Positions 42,145 through 51,683 of a DNA stretch of 63,092 bases are shown here, in pieces. Each line of letters opens with the position of its first letter. The first letter of the stretch is position 1. The translations under genes and the position numbers were made by a program. The notes under the pieces are model-generated. The model had not been told where the DNA came from, searched no databases, and saw nothing but the letters and a program-made list of their open reading frames with translations. Origin of the DNA: Pseudomonadota bacterium (GTDB taxonomy: Bacteria > Pseudomonadota > Alphaproteobacteria > SHVZ01); NCBI GenBank assembly GCA_016195085.1, contig JACQAG010000071.1:1-63092 (forward strand), given 5' to 3'.

Positions 42145-42412
42145 TCGTCACATCCTCTTTGTCATTCTTGGCGTAGATATCGATCAAGTAGAGCACGTCC
42201 CGAGCGGTCATGACGTAGTAGATGACGCGGGCACCACCCCGCTTGCCCTTGCCGCCGCGAGCCGCCCGCGCCTTGCGCGCTCCACCGGTGCCGGCGATCA
42301 CAGGCCAGGCCAACGGCGCCAGCGCAATCTCAAGCTCGGCGGTGGCCCGTTCGCCGGCGGTCAGCAGCTTACGCGCCCGCCGGTCGTAACCCGGCGTGGC
42401 TACCACCCTCAT
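42089..42412 (-). CDS. RelE/HigB-type toxin
   Basis: A 107-residue protein of the RelE/ParE superfamily, of the type paired with NadS antitoxins. It has the basic core KARAARGGKGKRGGARVIYY and the strand VLYLIDIYAKNDKEDVT. Such toxins usually cleave mRNA at the ribosome. The ATG at 42412 begins MRVVATPG; a TTG at 42430 is an alternative. TATAGT and TATAAG sequences immediately upstream suggest a very short leader. The toxin-first order is the HigBA arrangement. Confidence 0.85.
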   Translation of the reverse strand: MRVVATPGYDRRARKLLTAGERATAELEIALAPLAWPVIAGTGGARKARAARGGKGKRGGARVIYYVMTARDVLYLIDIYAKNDKEDVTNAEKQEIRRLTAALEAAS

Positions 42413-42616
42413 GTTGGGACTATACGGCAATGTCTTATACGAGGGAAGGTGCGTGAGTCCGCAGCATGGTGCGGGCTGTTCGATTGCTGTTTGCCGTGAG
42501 AAGCTCGCGGTGTCCAGTTACGTGGCATTCGCAATCTACCCGCGCCGCTGCGGCATCGACTAAGATCGCGCCCAATAGGGCCGAGCAGAGTGAGCCTTTG
42601 CGGGGCGTCGACAGCA

Positions 42617-44254
42617 ATGCCAGAGACCATACCCGTCAGCATCAAGGTGGCGGCCGACAAGCCGCTCGGGCCCTATCGGCCGATCTGGAATTGGTTCGGC
42701 TATGACGAGCCGAACTACACCTATACCGAGAACGGCCGAAAGCTCCTGGGCGAGCTGGCAGAGCTCTGTCCGGCGCCTTCCTATGCGCGCACCCACAATC
42801 TGCTCACCAGCGGCGACGGCACGCCGTCCTTGAAATGGGGTTCGACCAACGCCTACACCGAAGATAGGACGGGCCGGCCGGTCTATGATTGGCGGATCAT
42901 CGACCGCATCTTCGATGCCACTCTCGATGCCGGCGTGGTGCCCTTCGTCCAGGTCGGCTTCATGCCCGAGGCCTTGTCGACCAAGCCGGTGCCCTACCGC
43001 CACAGCTTCCCCGACATGGGGCCGGGCGGCATCAAGACGGGATGGGCCACACCGCCCAAGGACTACGGCAAATGGGGCGAGCTCGTTGCCGCCTGGGCCC
43101 GGCACATGGCCGAGCGCTACGGCCAGCGCGTGGTTGCCTCCTGGCCCTGGGAGGTGTGGAACGAGCCCGATGGCAATTATTGGACCGGCACGGTCGAGGA
43201 GTTCTGCCGACTCTACGATGTGACGGTGGATGCGCTCACCCGCGTCTTGCCGGGCGTGCGCGTAGGCGGCCCACACACCTGCGGCGCCCATGGCCGTCCC
43301 GGTGCCGGTCCGTTCCTCAGGCAGTTTCTCCAGCACTGCGTCGGCGGCACCAATTGGGCGACCGGCGCCCGCGGGACCCAGCTCGACTTCATCGGTTGCC
43401 ACGCCAAGGGCCGTCCCTCGATCGGCTCCGGTGTGGTGCGCATGGGTCTCCAGCGGCACCTCAACGACATCCAGACCAACCTCGATATCGTCAAAGAATT
43501 TCCCGAGCTCGCGGGCCGGCCCGTCATCCTCGGCGAGTCCGACCCGGAGGGGTGTGCCGCCTGCTCGATGCGGACCCATCCGGAGAACGCCTATCGCAAC
43601 GGGCCGCTCTATGGCGCCTATGTGGTGGAGGCGATCGCGCGCACCTATGAGCTGTCACGGCGCGCGGGGGTCGACATCGAAGGCAGCGTCACCTGGGCCT
43701 TCCTCTTCGAGGGCCAGGCGTATTTCGAGGGCTTCCGCGATCTGGCGACGAACGGCATCGACAAGGCGGTGTTGAACGCGTTGCGCATGCTGGGCATGCT
43801 GGAAGGCGCCTGGCTCCATGTCGCCTCCAGCCACGCTCTATCCCTTGATTCCATCCTGAGCCAGGGCGTGCGCGGTGCGCCGGACGTCAATGCGCTGGCG
43901 ACGTCGAGCGATGCGGGCGTGAGCATCCTCCTCTGGCACTATCACGATGACGACGCCGCCGGTCCGGAGGCGGCGATCACGCTCGAGGTCTCGGGCCTGC
44001 CGCATGCATCGAAGCCGGTCAGCCTCCGCCACTACCGGATGGACGAGCGCCACAGCAACGCCCATCGCCTCTGGCAGGAGATGGGCGAGCCCCAGGATCT
44101 CGCCGGTGAGGCTTATGCGACGCTCGAACGGGCGGGGCAGCTGCAGCGTTTCGAGCCCGAGCGAAGCGTGACGGCGACGAGCGGCGCGCTGCCGCTCTCC
44201 TTCACCCTGCCGCGCCAAGGCGTCTCGTTGCTGCGGTTGACATGGGGTGATTGA
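42617..44254 (+). CDS. GH39 family glycoside hydrolase (beta-xylosidase-like)
   Basis: A 545-residue protein. The catalytic (beta/alpha)8 barrel shows WEVWNEPDGNYW with acid/base E183, and VILGESDPEGC with nucleophile E307. A C-terminal beta domain ends in LSFTLPRQGVSLLRLTW. GH39 contains beta-xylosidases and alpha-L-iduronidases, and the sequence does not decide between them. No signal peptide is evident from the ATG at 42617. A GTG at 42590 would add nine residues. Confidence 0.88.
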   Translation: MPETIPVSIKVAADKPLGPYRPIWNWFGYDEPNYTYTENGRKLLGELAELCPAPSYARTHNLLTSGDGTPSLKWGSTNAYTEDRTGRPVYDWRIIDRIFDATLDAGVVPFVQVGFMPEALSTKPVPYRHSFPDMGPGGIKTGWATPPKDYGKWGELVAAWARHMAERYGQRVVASWPWEVWNEPDGNYWTGTVEEFCRLYDVTVDALTRVLPGVRVGGPHTCGAHGRPGAGPFLRQFLQHCVGGTNWATGARGTQLDFIGCHAKGRPSIGSGVVRMGLQRHLNDIQTNLDIVKEFPELAGRPVILGESDPEGCAACSMRTHPENAYRNGPLYGAYVVEAIARTYELSRRAGVDIEGSVTWAFLFEGQAYFEGFRDLATNGIDKAVLNALRMLGMLEGAWLHVASSHALSLDSILSQGVRGAPDVNALATSSDAGVSILLWHYHDDDAAGPEAAITLEVSGLPHASKPVSLRHYRMDERHSNAHRLWQEMGEPQDLAGEAYATLERAGQLQRFEPERSVTATSGALPLSFTLPRQGVSLLRLTWGD

Positions 44255-44318
44255 GCGCGCACCAGGCACTTCAGCGTTCGGCCGCCGCCTGCGGGACCGT
44301 CCCGACCTCCCTCAGGTC

Positions 44319-45461
44319 CTAGCGGAACCGCTCCCCGGGGATCCTGGCGGTGACCACGGTCCCGGCGCCGGGCGCGCTCTTGATGTCCATCGTGCCGCCA
44401 TGCAGCTCGACTAGGCGCTTGGTCAGCGGCAAGCCGAGGCCGATGCCGCCAAATCGCCGCACCAAGCTGGTATCGAGCTGACCGAAGGGCGTCAGCACGA
44501 TCTGAAGCTTCTCCGCCTCGATGCCGATGCCGGAATCTTCGATGCGGATCTGCAGCCGGCCCTCGGCGTCGCGCGCGACCTTGAGAGCGACGGTGCCGCC
44601 GGCCGGGGTGAACTTGATCGCGTTGGAGAGGAGATTGATCAGGATCTGGCGGAGCTTGGCGGCGTCGCCATAGAACTGGGGCAGGGTTTCTTCGATCTCG
44701 ACGCTGTAGGTCACCTGGGCCTTCTCCGCCATCTCCCTGACGATGCTGCTGCTGAGCGAGACGACACCGGCGATCTCGACTGCCTCTTCGCTCAGCACCA
44801 GGCGGTTCGATTCGGCCTTGGTGATGTCGAGGATGTCGCTGATGATGGCGAGCAGATGCTCGCCGCTGTCGGTGATGTAGCCGGCGTATTCGGTGTGCTT
44901 CGGCGTCGCCTTCCCGTTCATGCCGGCGCGGATCATGCTGGCGAAGCCGATGATGGCGTTCAACGGCGTGCGCAGCTCGTGGCTCATATTGGCGAGGAAC
45001 TCGGTCTTCGCCCGGTTTGCGGTCTCGGCCGCGGCGACGGCGGTGAGCAAACGCTCTTGGTTTTGCCTGAGCTCGTCGAAGGCGCTGCTGGCGCGCAGCA
45101 AGTAGCGCACGCGATGGCTCAAAATGACCCACTGGATCGGCTTGGCGATGAAATCGGTGGCACCGACTTCGTAGGCTCTGGTGATCGAGTGCAGGTCGTC
45201 GAGGCCGGTCGCCATCAGGATCGGCACATACGCCCATTGCGGAAGCTGCCTGAGCTGGCGACAGAGCTCGAACCCGTCCATCCGCGGCATGACCAGGTCG
45301 ACCACCAGGAGATTCGGGCTCTGCTCCTGGCACAGCCGGTATGCCTCTTCGCCGTCGCTCGCCTCGGTGACGGCGTAGCCGTCGTCTTCGAGGCTGGCGC
45401 GCATGATCGAGCGCACCAGCGCATCGTCGTCGACGATTAGAATCGAGGCTTGCTTCTCCAC
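44319..45461 (-). CDS. Hybrid receiver-histidine kinase
   Basis: A 380-residue cytoplasmic protein. An N-terminal receiver domain (about 5-122) has phospho-acceptor D55 (LLVVDLVMPRMDG) and the conserved K107 (IAKPI). A HisKA domain follows with H161 (NMSHELRTPLNAIIGF), then HATPase_c with LINLLSNAIKFT, DSGIGI and GGIGLGLPL. There is no membrane segment, so the signal probably arrives as phosphate on the receiver. It begins 21 bp downstream of the MHYT hybrid kinase on the same strand, a likely phosphorelay partner. Confidence 0.92.
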   Translation of the reverse strand: MEKQASILIVDDDALVRSIMRASLEDDGYAVTEASDGEEAYRLCQEQSPNLLVVDLVMPRMDGFELCRQLRQLPQWAYVPILMATGLDDLHSITRAYEVGATDFIAKPIQWVILSHRVRYLLRASSAFDELRQNQERLLTAVAAAETANRAKTEFLANMSHELRTPLNAIIGFASMIRAGMNGKATPKHTEYAGYITDSGEHLLAIISDILDITKAESNRLVLSEEAVEIAGVVSLSSSIVREMAEKAQVTYSVEIEETLPQFYGDAAKLRQILINLLSNAIKFTPAGGTVALKVARDAEGRLQIRIEDSGIGIEAEKLQIVLTPFGQLDTSLVRRFGGIGLGLPLTKRLVELHGGTMDIKSAPGAGTVVTARIPGERFR

Positions 45462-45482
45462 GCAGCACGGGTCCGGGGATTG

Positions 45483-48332
45483 TTAGGTCAGCTCCTTGAG
45501 ACTCTTGGTGGCCGCGGCGAGCTCGGCATCGAGCGCGTCGAGGAGCGGCTTGACCGGTTCGGCGCCCACCTCGCGGGCGATGGTCTCGATCTCGGCGCAG
45601 CGCTCGGAAAGCTTGCGCGCGCCGATCGCACCTGCGCTGGATCTGAGGCTGTGCGCGGCCCGCCACACCGCCTCGGCGTCGCCGGCATCGGCCTTGGCGC
45701 GGATCGTGGCCGCGAGCGGCGGGCTGGTCTGGGTGAATTGCGTGACCACGCGCTGCAGCAGCTCGACGCTGCCCTTGCCTTTGATGGCGCGGATCTTTTC
45801 GATGGTGCTGTGGTCGATCGTCGCTGGATCGGCGGCGCCCCGCGGATCGGATCTGACGGGCGCACGCTCCAAGCTCGGCAGCCAGCGTCTCAGCGTCTCG
45901 GCGAGCTGCACCTCGTCGTAGGGCTTCACCAGGAAATCGTCCATTCCCGCCTCGAAGCAGCGCTGCTGCACGGCGGTCAAGGCATGCGCCGTCACCGCGA
46001 CGATGGCGGTCCTTCGCCGGGATGCCTCGCCGGCCTCGGCGACCTTAGCTTCGATCTTGCGCATGCGCCGCGCCGCCTCGAAGCCGTCCATCACCGGCAT
46101 CTCGCAATCCATCAGCACGAGGTCGAAGCGATCCTCCGTGAAGCGCTCTTCGGCGATGCTGCCGTTGGACGCGGTCACGGTCTGGCAGCCCATGGCTTCC
46201 AGCATACCGACAGCGACCTCCTGGTTGGTGGCGTTGTCCTCCACGACCAAGATGCGGGCGTCGAACTGCGCACGCTGCGTGCGCACGCTGCGGCGCATGA
46301 AGTAGGGAGCGACGTCGGTCTCGCGCGACTTAGAGGCGAGCGTCGCTAGGCAGTTGAACAGCTCGGATGGACGCGCAGGCTTGGTCAGGGTCGCGAATAT
46401 GCCGAGCCGCGTCTGGCTGTCGTCGGTGATGAGGCCGTCGATGCCGGCCAGCGCCACGACCTTCGCCTTCCTGCCGCTGTCATCGGTGTGGATCCGGTGC
46501 GCGAGGTTGACGCCGGCCCCCTTCAGCCCCTTGACGTCGATGATGGCCACATCGAAGCCGCGCGCCGAGGTGCCGGCCGCGGTCCACGCCGCCTCGGCTT
46601 CCTCGGCATTGGTCGCGACCGTGGTCTCGATTCTCCAGCTGGACAGGTACAACGACAAGACGCGCGCGCTAACCGCGTTGGTATCCACCAGCAGCGCGCG
46701 GAACGGCCGCGCGACATGGCGGGAGGCGCGGGTCTCGTCCGCCTCGCCGGCGACCCGCCCCAGCCGGACGGTAAACCAGAAGCGCGATCCATCGCCGAGC
46801 TCGCTGGTCACGCCGATCTCGCCGCCCATCAATTCGACGAGATGCTTGGCGATGGTGAGGCCGAGCCCGGTGCCGCCGCGCGCGCGGGTCATCGCATGGT
46901 CGGCCTGATAGAAGGAGCTGAACACTTGCTGGCGCTGCGCGGAGGCGATGCCGATCCCGGTGTCTTCCACGGAAAAGGCAAGCACCACATGGTCGGGACC
47001 GCTGCCGGCGACATCGATCTCGATCAGGACCTCGCCGCGCTCGGTGAACTTGACGGCATTGCCGACGAGGTTGATAAGGACCTGGCGCAGCCGAATGGGA
47101 TCGCCGTGCAGCTTGCCCGGCACCTCCTCGGCGATGAAGTAGACGAGCTCGAGTCCCTTGCTGGCCGAGGGCTCGCAGAAGAGATCGGTCACCTCCGCGA
47201 TCACCTCGCGCGGGTCGAAATCCACATCAAAGAGCTCGAACCGTCCGGCTTCGATCTTGGAGAAATCGAGGATGTCGTTGATCGTCGCCAACAGCGCCTT
47301 GCCCGAACGCGACAGCGTCTCCGCCAACCGCCGTTGCCGGTCATTGAGCGGCGTGGAGATGAGCAGGTTCGCCATGCCGAGCACGCCATTCATCGGCGTT
47401 CGGATCTCGTGGCTCATCGTCGCCAGGAACTGCGACTTGGCGAGGTTCGCTGCCTCGGCCTGCTCGCGGGCGCGCACCAGATCTTCTTCCGTTCGTTGCC
47501 GGCGCTGCACTTCGGCCGTCAGGCTAAGGGCGAGCTCGTTCTGGCGGCCGGCGAAGGTCGCGACCAGCGTGCTGGTGGCGATGAGGACGGTGAAGATGGT
47601 GATGAGGAGCGCCAAGAGCGTCGGAGAGAGCGCCATGCTGGACGTCGGCGCGTCGGGGAGCGGATAGAAGATCGACGCCTGCATGGCGGTGTAATGCATG
47701 CCGGCGACGGCCAAGCCCATGACCGTTGCGGCAATGATCGTTTCCGGCCGGCCCGAGGAAAACGGCCGATGGATGCGGAAATGGATGCTGAGCGAGATAA
47801 AGGCCAGCACCACCGCCACGACGATCGACAGCAGCACCAGTCCGGGATCGTATCGGAGCAGCGCCTCCGGCTGCATCGCCGCCATGCCGGAGTAGTGCAT
47901 GGTGCCGATGCCGGCCCCCATCAGCACCGCGCTGACGCCGAGGCGCTTCACATCCGGCTCCGTCGGGCGGCTGATCGTGCCGAGCGCGGTGCCGCTCGCC
48001 AGCACGCCCGGGATCATCGATAAGACGGTGCCGACCGAGTCGTAGGTGATACCGCAGGGCAGCGAGAAGGCGAGCATGCCGATGAAGTGCATCGACCAGA
48101 TGCCGCCGCCCATGCTGAGAGCGCCGGCCGTCGCCCAGGCCCAACGGCCGCGTTGGGTGGCGGCGGCGACGATGCGCCCGGAAATCGACAGGGCGACGAA
48201 GGCGGCAAGGATGGCAATGACGACCGAAGTCGCCACCAGCGCCAAATCATAGGCGCCGAGATAAGCCGTGGCCCGGTCGATCGCATCGTAGACCGGGAAA
48301 AACCGCCAGTCCAGTTCAAGCATAGATGGCAC
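45483..48332 (-). CDS. MHYT-sensor hybrid histidine kinase with two receivers and Hpt
   Basis: A 949-residue membrane kinase. The N-terminal MHYT sensor has seven predicted helices and three MHxxxM motifs (MHFIGM, MHYSGM, MHYTAM) that may bind a metal such as copper. Then come HisKA ([16 protein letters not shown]), HATPase_c ([11 protein letters not shown]), a degenerate receiver (VAIIDVKG), and an intact receiver ([14 protein letters not shown]...[13 protein letters not shown]). A C-terminal Hpt domain carries [14 protein letters not shown]. All steps of an internal phosphorelay are present. The start is 48332 or the in-frame ATG at 48323. Confidence 0.93.
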   Translation of the reverse strand: MPSMLELDWRFFPVYDAIDRATAYLGAYDLALVATSVVIAILAAFVALSISGRIVAAATQRGRWAWATAGALSMGGGIWSMHFIGMLAFSLPCGITYDSVGTVLSMIPGVLASGTALGTISRPTEPDVKRLGVSAVLMGAGIGTMHYSGMAAMQPEALLRYDPGLVLLSIVVAVVLAFISLSIHFRIHRPFSSGRPETIIAATVMGLAVAGMHYTAMQASIFYPLPDAPTSSMALSPTLLALLITIFTVLIATSTLVATFAGRQNELALSLTAEVQRRQRTEEDLVRAREQAEAANLAKSQFLATMSHEIRTPMNGVLGMANLLISTPLNDRQRRLAETLSRSGKALLATINDILDFSKIEAGRFELFDVDFDPREVIAEVTDLFCEPSASKGLELVYFIAEEVPGKLHGDPIRLRQVLINLVGNAVKFTERGEVLIEIDVAGSGPDHVVLAFSVEDTGIGIASAQRQQVFSSFYQADHAMTRARGGTGLGLTIAKHLVELMGGEIGVTSELGDGSRFWFTVRLGRVAGEADETRASRHVARPFRALLVDTNAVSARVLSLYLSSWRIETTVATNAEEAEAAWTAAGTSARGFDVAIIDVKGLKGAGVNLAHRIHTDDSGRKAKVVALAGIDGLITDDSQTRLGIFATLTKPARPSELFNCLATLASKSRETDVAPYFMRRSVRTQRAQFDARILVVEDNATNQEVAVGMLEAMGCQTVTASNGSIAEERFTEDRFDLVLMDCEMPVMDGFEAARRMRKIEAKVAEAGEASRRRTAIVAVTAHALTAVQQRCFEAGMDDFLVKPYDEVQLAETLRRWLPSLERAPVRSDPRGAADPATIDHSTIEKIRAIKGKGSVELLQRVVTQFTQTSPPLAATIRAKADAGDAEAVWRAAHSLRSSAGAIGARKLSERCAEIETIAREVGAEPVKPLLDALDAELAAATKSLKELT

Positions 48333-48491
48333 AGACCGCCCCCCACGCGCAGACTGTCACACTAATTTCGCGCGGTTTTTCACGAATGGAACCACCGAGT
48401 TCTTATTGTATGGCGGCTATTCTCTCGGACGCAATCGCGCGTTGGCGCCGGCGGCGCCTCACTCGCGCGCGCATGTCGCGACAGCGAAGCC

Positions 48492-48854
48492 TTAGAAGGG
48501 TCTTCGGTGCCCGGATGCGATGGCGCCACCCGGCCGCGGCTGAGCGTGGGTGTGCTGCGTGTGGGCGAGCGCTTTCCAGCTCTGCCAGATGTAGTAGAGG
48601 AGCACGGTCACCGGAATGGCGAGAGCGGCCACCAGGAGCGCGCGGGCGAAGGGCTGCGCCAGATGCACGACCACGGTGCCGCCGAGAGCGCATAGGAACA
48701 GAGTCGCCGCCAAGAGGACGAAGATCTTCGCCGCCGTCGCCATACGCCATCCCGCATACACCTCTTCATAGGCATTGGCGGGCTCGCGCGGACCGCCACC
48801 CGTCGGGCGCGCCGGCTTGGTGATCGGAGACTTCGGAGGGGATTGGGAGGCCAT
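48492..48854 (-). CDS. Two-helix membrane protein, unknown
   Basis: A 120-residue protein. A Pro-rich N-terminus (PPKSPITKPARPTGGGPREP) precedes two membrane helices (about 43-63 and 70-92). A His/Gln-rich tail (THAQPRPGGAIASGHRRP) follows. I do not recognise a family. It is upstream of the MHYT kinase gene with a 159-bp gap. No regulatory site is clear. Confidence 0.55.
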   Translation of the reverse strand: MASQSPPKSPITKPARPTGGGPREPANAYEEVYAGWRMATAAKIFVLLAATLFLCALGGTVVVHLAQPFARALLVAALAIPVTVLLYYIWQSWKALAHTQHTHAQPRPGGAIASGHRRPF

Positions 48855-49067
48855 GGAACGCTCCTTTCTGGATCGTCGCCGTCAGGTCGAGGCCGACTTT
48901 GCGGCTCGTTTCCGAAGCTTTTCTTCGGAACGGTGGCTCCTGGCCAGCCAACATCGGCAATTTTACGCGAAATTGATCGAATGTCGAGGGCGACGCGTAG
49001 AAGCCGGCAGAGGATCTTCGGCCGTCAACTCTCGCCGGCCGTTCCTTGCCCGTCTTGCTTCGTCCCC

Positions 49068-49543
49068 CTAGTGTCCCGCCCCTGAAATTCGCAGGCGAAT
49101 TTCAGGGATAAGCGGGCCACTACTCTGTTGAATCTAGTGTGATGATTCCGAAGTTCGCTTGCGAACTTCGGAATCATCACACTAGGCTGGCGCCCCTCAC
49201 GGGGAGCCACGACTTGACCTACGATCTTCTCATCAAGGGCGGCCATGTCATCGACCCGGCCCAGAGCCGGGACGGGATCGCCGATGTCGCCAAGGCGATC
49301 CTGGAGATCCGCAAAGGGCCGGTCTCCTACATCGATGCCGTCGGCGGCGAGCTCGAGGCGGACCGGCGCCTCATGCCGCTTGGTGTGGTTCTGGGCGGAC
49401 GTTGGTGGCATGACGGCGCCGTCCACTAGTGTGATGATTCCGAAGTTCGTGTACGAACTTCGGAATCATCACACTAGATTCAATAGATTGGTGGCCCGCT
49501 TGTCCCAGAAATTCGCTGACGAATTTCTGCGGCGGGACACTAG
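49068..49543. mobile_element. Composite hairpin-repeat cassette with CTAG ends
   Basis: Four palindromic units are arranged as two mirror-image pairs. Outer units lie at 49068-49122 and 49489-49543. Inner units lie at 49134-49185 and 49426-49477, each two perfect 25-nt arms around 2 nt. The left and right pairs are inverted copies of about 117 bp. All units begin or end with CTAG, except where the right outer unit has drifted. Between the pairs lies a 240-bp amidohydrolase remnant. No transposase is present. Confidence 0.8.
49214..49429 (+). pseudogene. Internally deleted amidohydrolase remnant
   Basis: The reading frame begins TTG-TYDLLIKGGHVIDPAQSRDG, the standard N-terminus of dihydroorotase-like amidohydrolases. 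It then jumps to a C-terminal-like segment (EIRKGPVSYIDAVGGELEAD, then RRLMPLGVVLGGRWW). About 300 residues, including every metal ligand, are missing. The stop codon TAG falls in the CTAG of the right inner hairpin. It cannot be an active enzyme. It is flanked on both sides by the mirrored hairpin units. Confidence 0.75.
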
Positions 49544-49552
49544 CAAACGCGC

Positions 49553-51139
49553 ATGATGCCGGAAGCGCGGCTCGATCCCGTCGACGTGGTCGTCGTCGGT
49601 GCCGGCTTCGGCGGTGCGGCCTTCTCGCGGCGCCTCGCAGAGCGCCGGCCCGGGCTCCGCATCGTCTGCCTGGAGCGCGGGCGCTGGGTCGACCGCGCCG
49701 CCATGCCGGCCCATCGCCAGGACTGGCAGCGCGCCATCCTCAATGAATGGGCGACATCGCCCAATCTCCGCCTCAAAGCTGAAGCGCCCTCGCCATCGGC
49801 GGACTATCCCGTCGATGACCGCGGGTCGGTCTTCAAACCCTTGATGTGGAGCGGCGTCGGCGGCTCCACCATCACCTGGGCCGCGCATTTTCCCCGCCTC
49901 CATCCCTCGGATTTCCGCACCCGGAGCCTGGACGGCGTCGGCGATGACTGGCCCTTCGACTATTTCGCGCTCGAGCCCTACTACGATCAGAACGACGTCG
50001 AGGTCGGCGTCGCCGGGCTCGACGGCGATCCCGCCTATCCGCCGAAGATGCGGCGCCCGATGCCGCCCTTGCCCTTGGGCAAGCTCGGCATGACGGCGGC
50101 CAGCGGGTTCGATCGATTGGGCTGGCATTGGTGGCCGGTCGATGCCGCGGTCAATTCCCGCCCCTATGACGGCCGGGACGCCTGCAACAATTGCGGCCCC
50201 TGCCTCATCGGCTGCGCCAGCCGCGCCAAATCGTCGGTCGACGCCACCTATTGGCCGAAGGCAATCCAGAGCGGCGTCGAGCTCAGGACCGAGGCGGTGG
50301 TCGAACGCGTCCTGATCGAAGGCGGCCGCGCCACCGGCGCCTTGTATCGCGACAGCCACGGACGCGAGGTGCTGCAGCCGGCGGCTTTCGTGGTCGTCGC
50401 CGGCAACGGCATCGGCACGGCGCGCCTGCTGCTCGCCTCCGGGCTCGAGAGTCCGGCACTCGGACGCAATCTCATGTTCCATCCCGCGGCCTATCTCCGC
50501 GGCATGTTCAGCCAGGAGCTCGACGGACCGATCGGGCCGGTCGGCTGCGCCCTCTATAGCCATGAATTCTATGAGACCGATCCGGCCCGCGGCTTCAAGC
50601 GCGGCATCCACCTGCAGGTCACCCGCGAGAACAATGCGCTGACGCAGGCCACGCGCCTGGAGACGCTGTGGGGCGAGGCGGCGCATCGGCAGCTCCGCGA
50701 GGAGTTTCGGCACTCCATCGCCATCCTGGTGATGGCCGAGGATCTGCCGGAAGCCCACAACCGGGTGAGCTTGACCGACGACATCGCCGCCGACGGGTTG
50801 CCGGGGGTGAAGCTCGACTACACCATGTCGGAGCATTCCAAGCGAAGCCTCGCCTTCGGTGTCGAGCGGGCGGAGGAGGTGCTACGTGCCGCCGGCGCCT
50901 ATCGCATCGCCCGCATGAATCCCTCGCCGATGACCGGATGGCATCTTCTGGGCACGGCGCGCATGGGCACCGATCCGGCGAGCTCGGTCACGGATGCCAG
51001 CGGGCGCTGCCATGGCGCACCCAACCTGCTCATCGCCGATGGCAGCCTGTTTCCGACCGTGGGTGCCGTCAACCCCGGCTCCACCATCGGCGCGCTTGCC
51101 TTGAAGATCGCCGACGATCTCGCGCGGGACCTCGCATGA
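49553..51139 (+). CDS. GMC-family FAD oxidoreductase with cysteine cluster
   Basis: A 528-residue flavoprotein. The FAD-binding GAGFGGAAFSRRL is at residues about 16-28, with WSGVGGSTITWAAHFPRL and a C-terminal GMC block NPSPMTGWHLLGTARMG...GAVNPGSTIGALAL. A central CNNCGPCLIGCASRAK segment may hold an iron-sulfur centre, as in membrane gluconate/sorbitol dehydrogenase-like enzymes. It is coupled by ATGA to a small-subunit gene. No signal peptide is visible. The right end of the hairpin cassette is only 10 bp upstream, so its promoter may lie within the cassette. Confidence 0.88.
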   Translation: MMPEARLDPVDVVVVGAGFGGAAFSRRLAERRPGLRIVCLERGRWVDRAAMPAHRQDWQRAILNEWATSPNLRLKAEAPSPSADYPVDDRGSVFKPLMWSGVGGSTITWAAHFPRLHPSDFRTRSLDGVGDDWPFDYFALEPYYDQNDVEVGVAGLDGDPAYPPKMRRPMPPLPLGKLGMTAASGFDRLGWHWWPVDAAVNSRPYDGRDACNNCGPCLIGCASRAKSSVDATYWPKAIQSGVELRTEAVVERVLIEGGRATGALYRDSHGREVLQPAAFVVVAGNGIGTARLLLASGLESPALGRNLMFHPAAYLRGMFSQELDGPIGPVGCALYSHEFYETDPARGFKRGIHLQVTRENNALTQATRLETLWGEAAHRQLREEFRHSIAILVMAEDLPEAHNRVSLTDDIAADGLPGVKLDYTMSEHSKRSLAFGVERAEEVLRAAGAYRIARMNPSPMTGWHLLGTARMGTDPASSVTDASGRCHGAPNLLIADGSLFPTVGAVNPGSTIGALALKIADDLARDLA

Positions 51140-51558
51140 GCCCGGAGTTTCTCCGCGCCGTTCTGGATACGCTCATGCCGGGCGAGGCGACGGCGGCATC
51201 GGAAGGCGCGCTGCCCGCCGCCAGCGCTTGCGGCGTCGATCTTGCCCCTCGGGCAGGGGCGCATGCGGCGACGCTGGATGCGATCGCCACCGAAGCTGGC
51301 GGCGCGGAGCGCTTCCTCGGAGCCTCGCCGGAGGCGAGGATCGCCACAATGCGCGCGGTCGAACAGCGTATGCCCGAGGCGTTCCGCTTCCTGGTGCTGA
51401 CGGTCTTGCAGGACTACTACGAAATGCCGGCGGTGATCCGATCCCTGGGATGGCGGATCGAGCCGCCGCAGCCCCGGGGCCATCGCCTCATCGAAGCCGA
51501 CGAGGCGACATGGCAGCTTCTCGAACGGGTGAAACAACGGGGGCGGCTATGGCGATAG
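51136..51558 (+). CDS. Gluconate 2-dehydrogenase subunit 3-like protein
   Basis: A 140-residue protein that overlaps the GMC stop by ATGA. It starts with SPEFLRAVLDTLMPGEATA and carries FRFLVLTVLQDYYEMPAVIR and LGWRIEPPQPRGH, the pattern of small subunits of GMC dehydrogenases. Unlike many relatives it has no twin-arginine signal, which fits the absence of one on the large subunit. No cytochrome c subunit gene follows. Confidence 0.8.
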   Translation: MSPEFLRAVLDTLMPGEATAASEGALPAASACGVDLAPRAGAHAATLDAIATEAGGAERFLGASPEARIATMRAVEQRMPEAFRFLVLTVLQDYYEMPAVIRSLGWRIEPPQPRGHRLIEADEATWQLLERVKQRGRLWR

Positions 51559-51580
51559 AGATGCTTGCAGATTGTGCGAT

Positions 51581-51683
51581 GCCCCCACCCCGACCCTCCC
51601 CCAACAAGTTAGGGGAGGGAGTAAGAGGGACGCAGTTCTTGACTCCCTCCCCCGCGAATGCGGGGGAGGGTTGGGGTGGGGGC
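51581..51683. repeat. G-rich intergenic inverted repeat, copy 3
   Basis: The 22-nt arms (51581-51602 and 51662-51683) differ at one position. The right arm is identical to that of the copy at 20973. The right arm ends exactly at the ATG of the next gene (51684), so its G-tract occupies the ribosome-binding region of that gene. Confidence 0.85.

Noticed and set aside
46488-48023. A 511-codon open frame antisense to the MHYT kinase
   Set aside because: Shadow of the kinase frame; low-complexity His/Arg/Gly translation.
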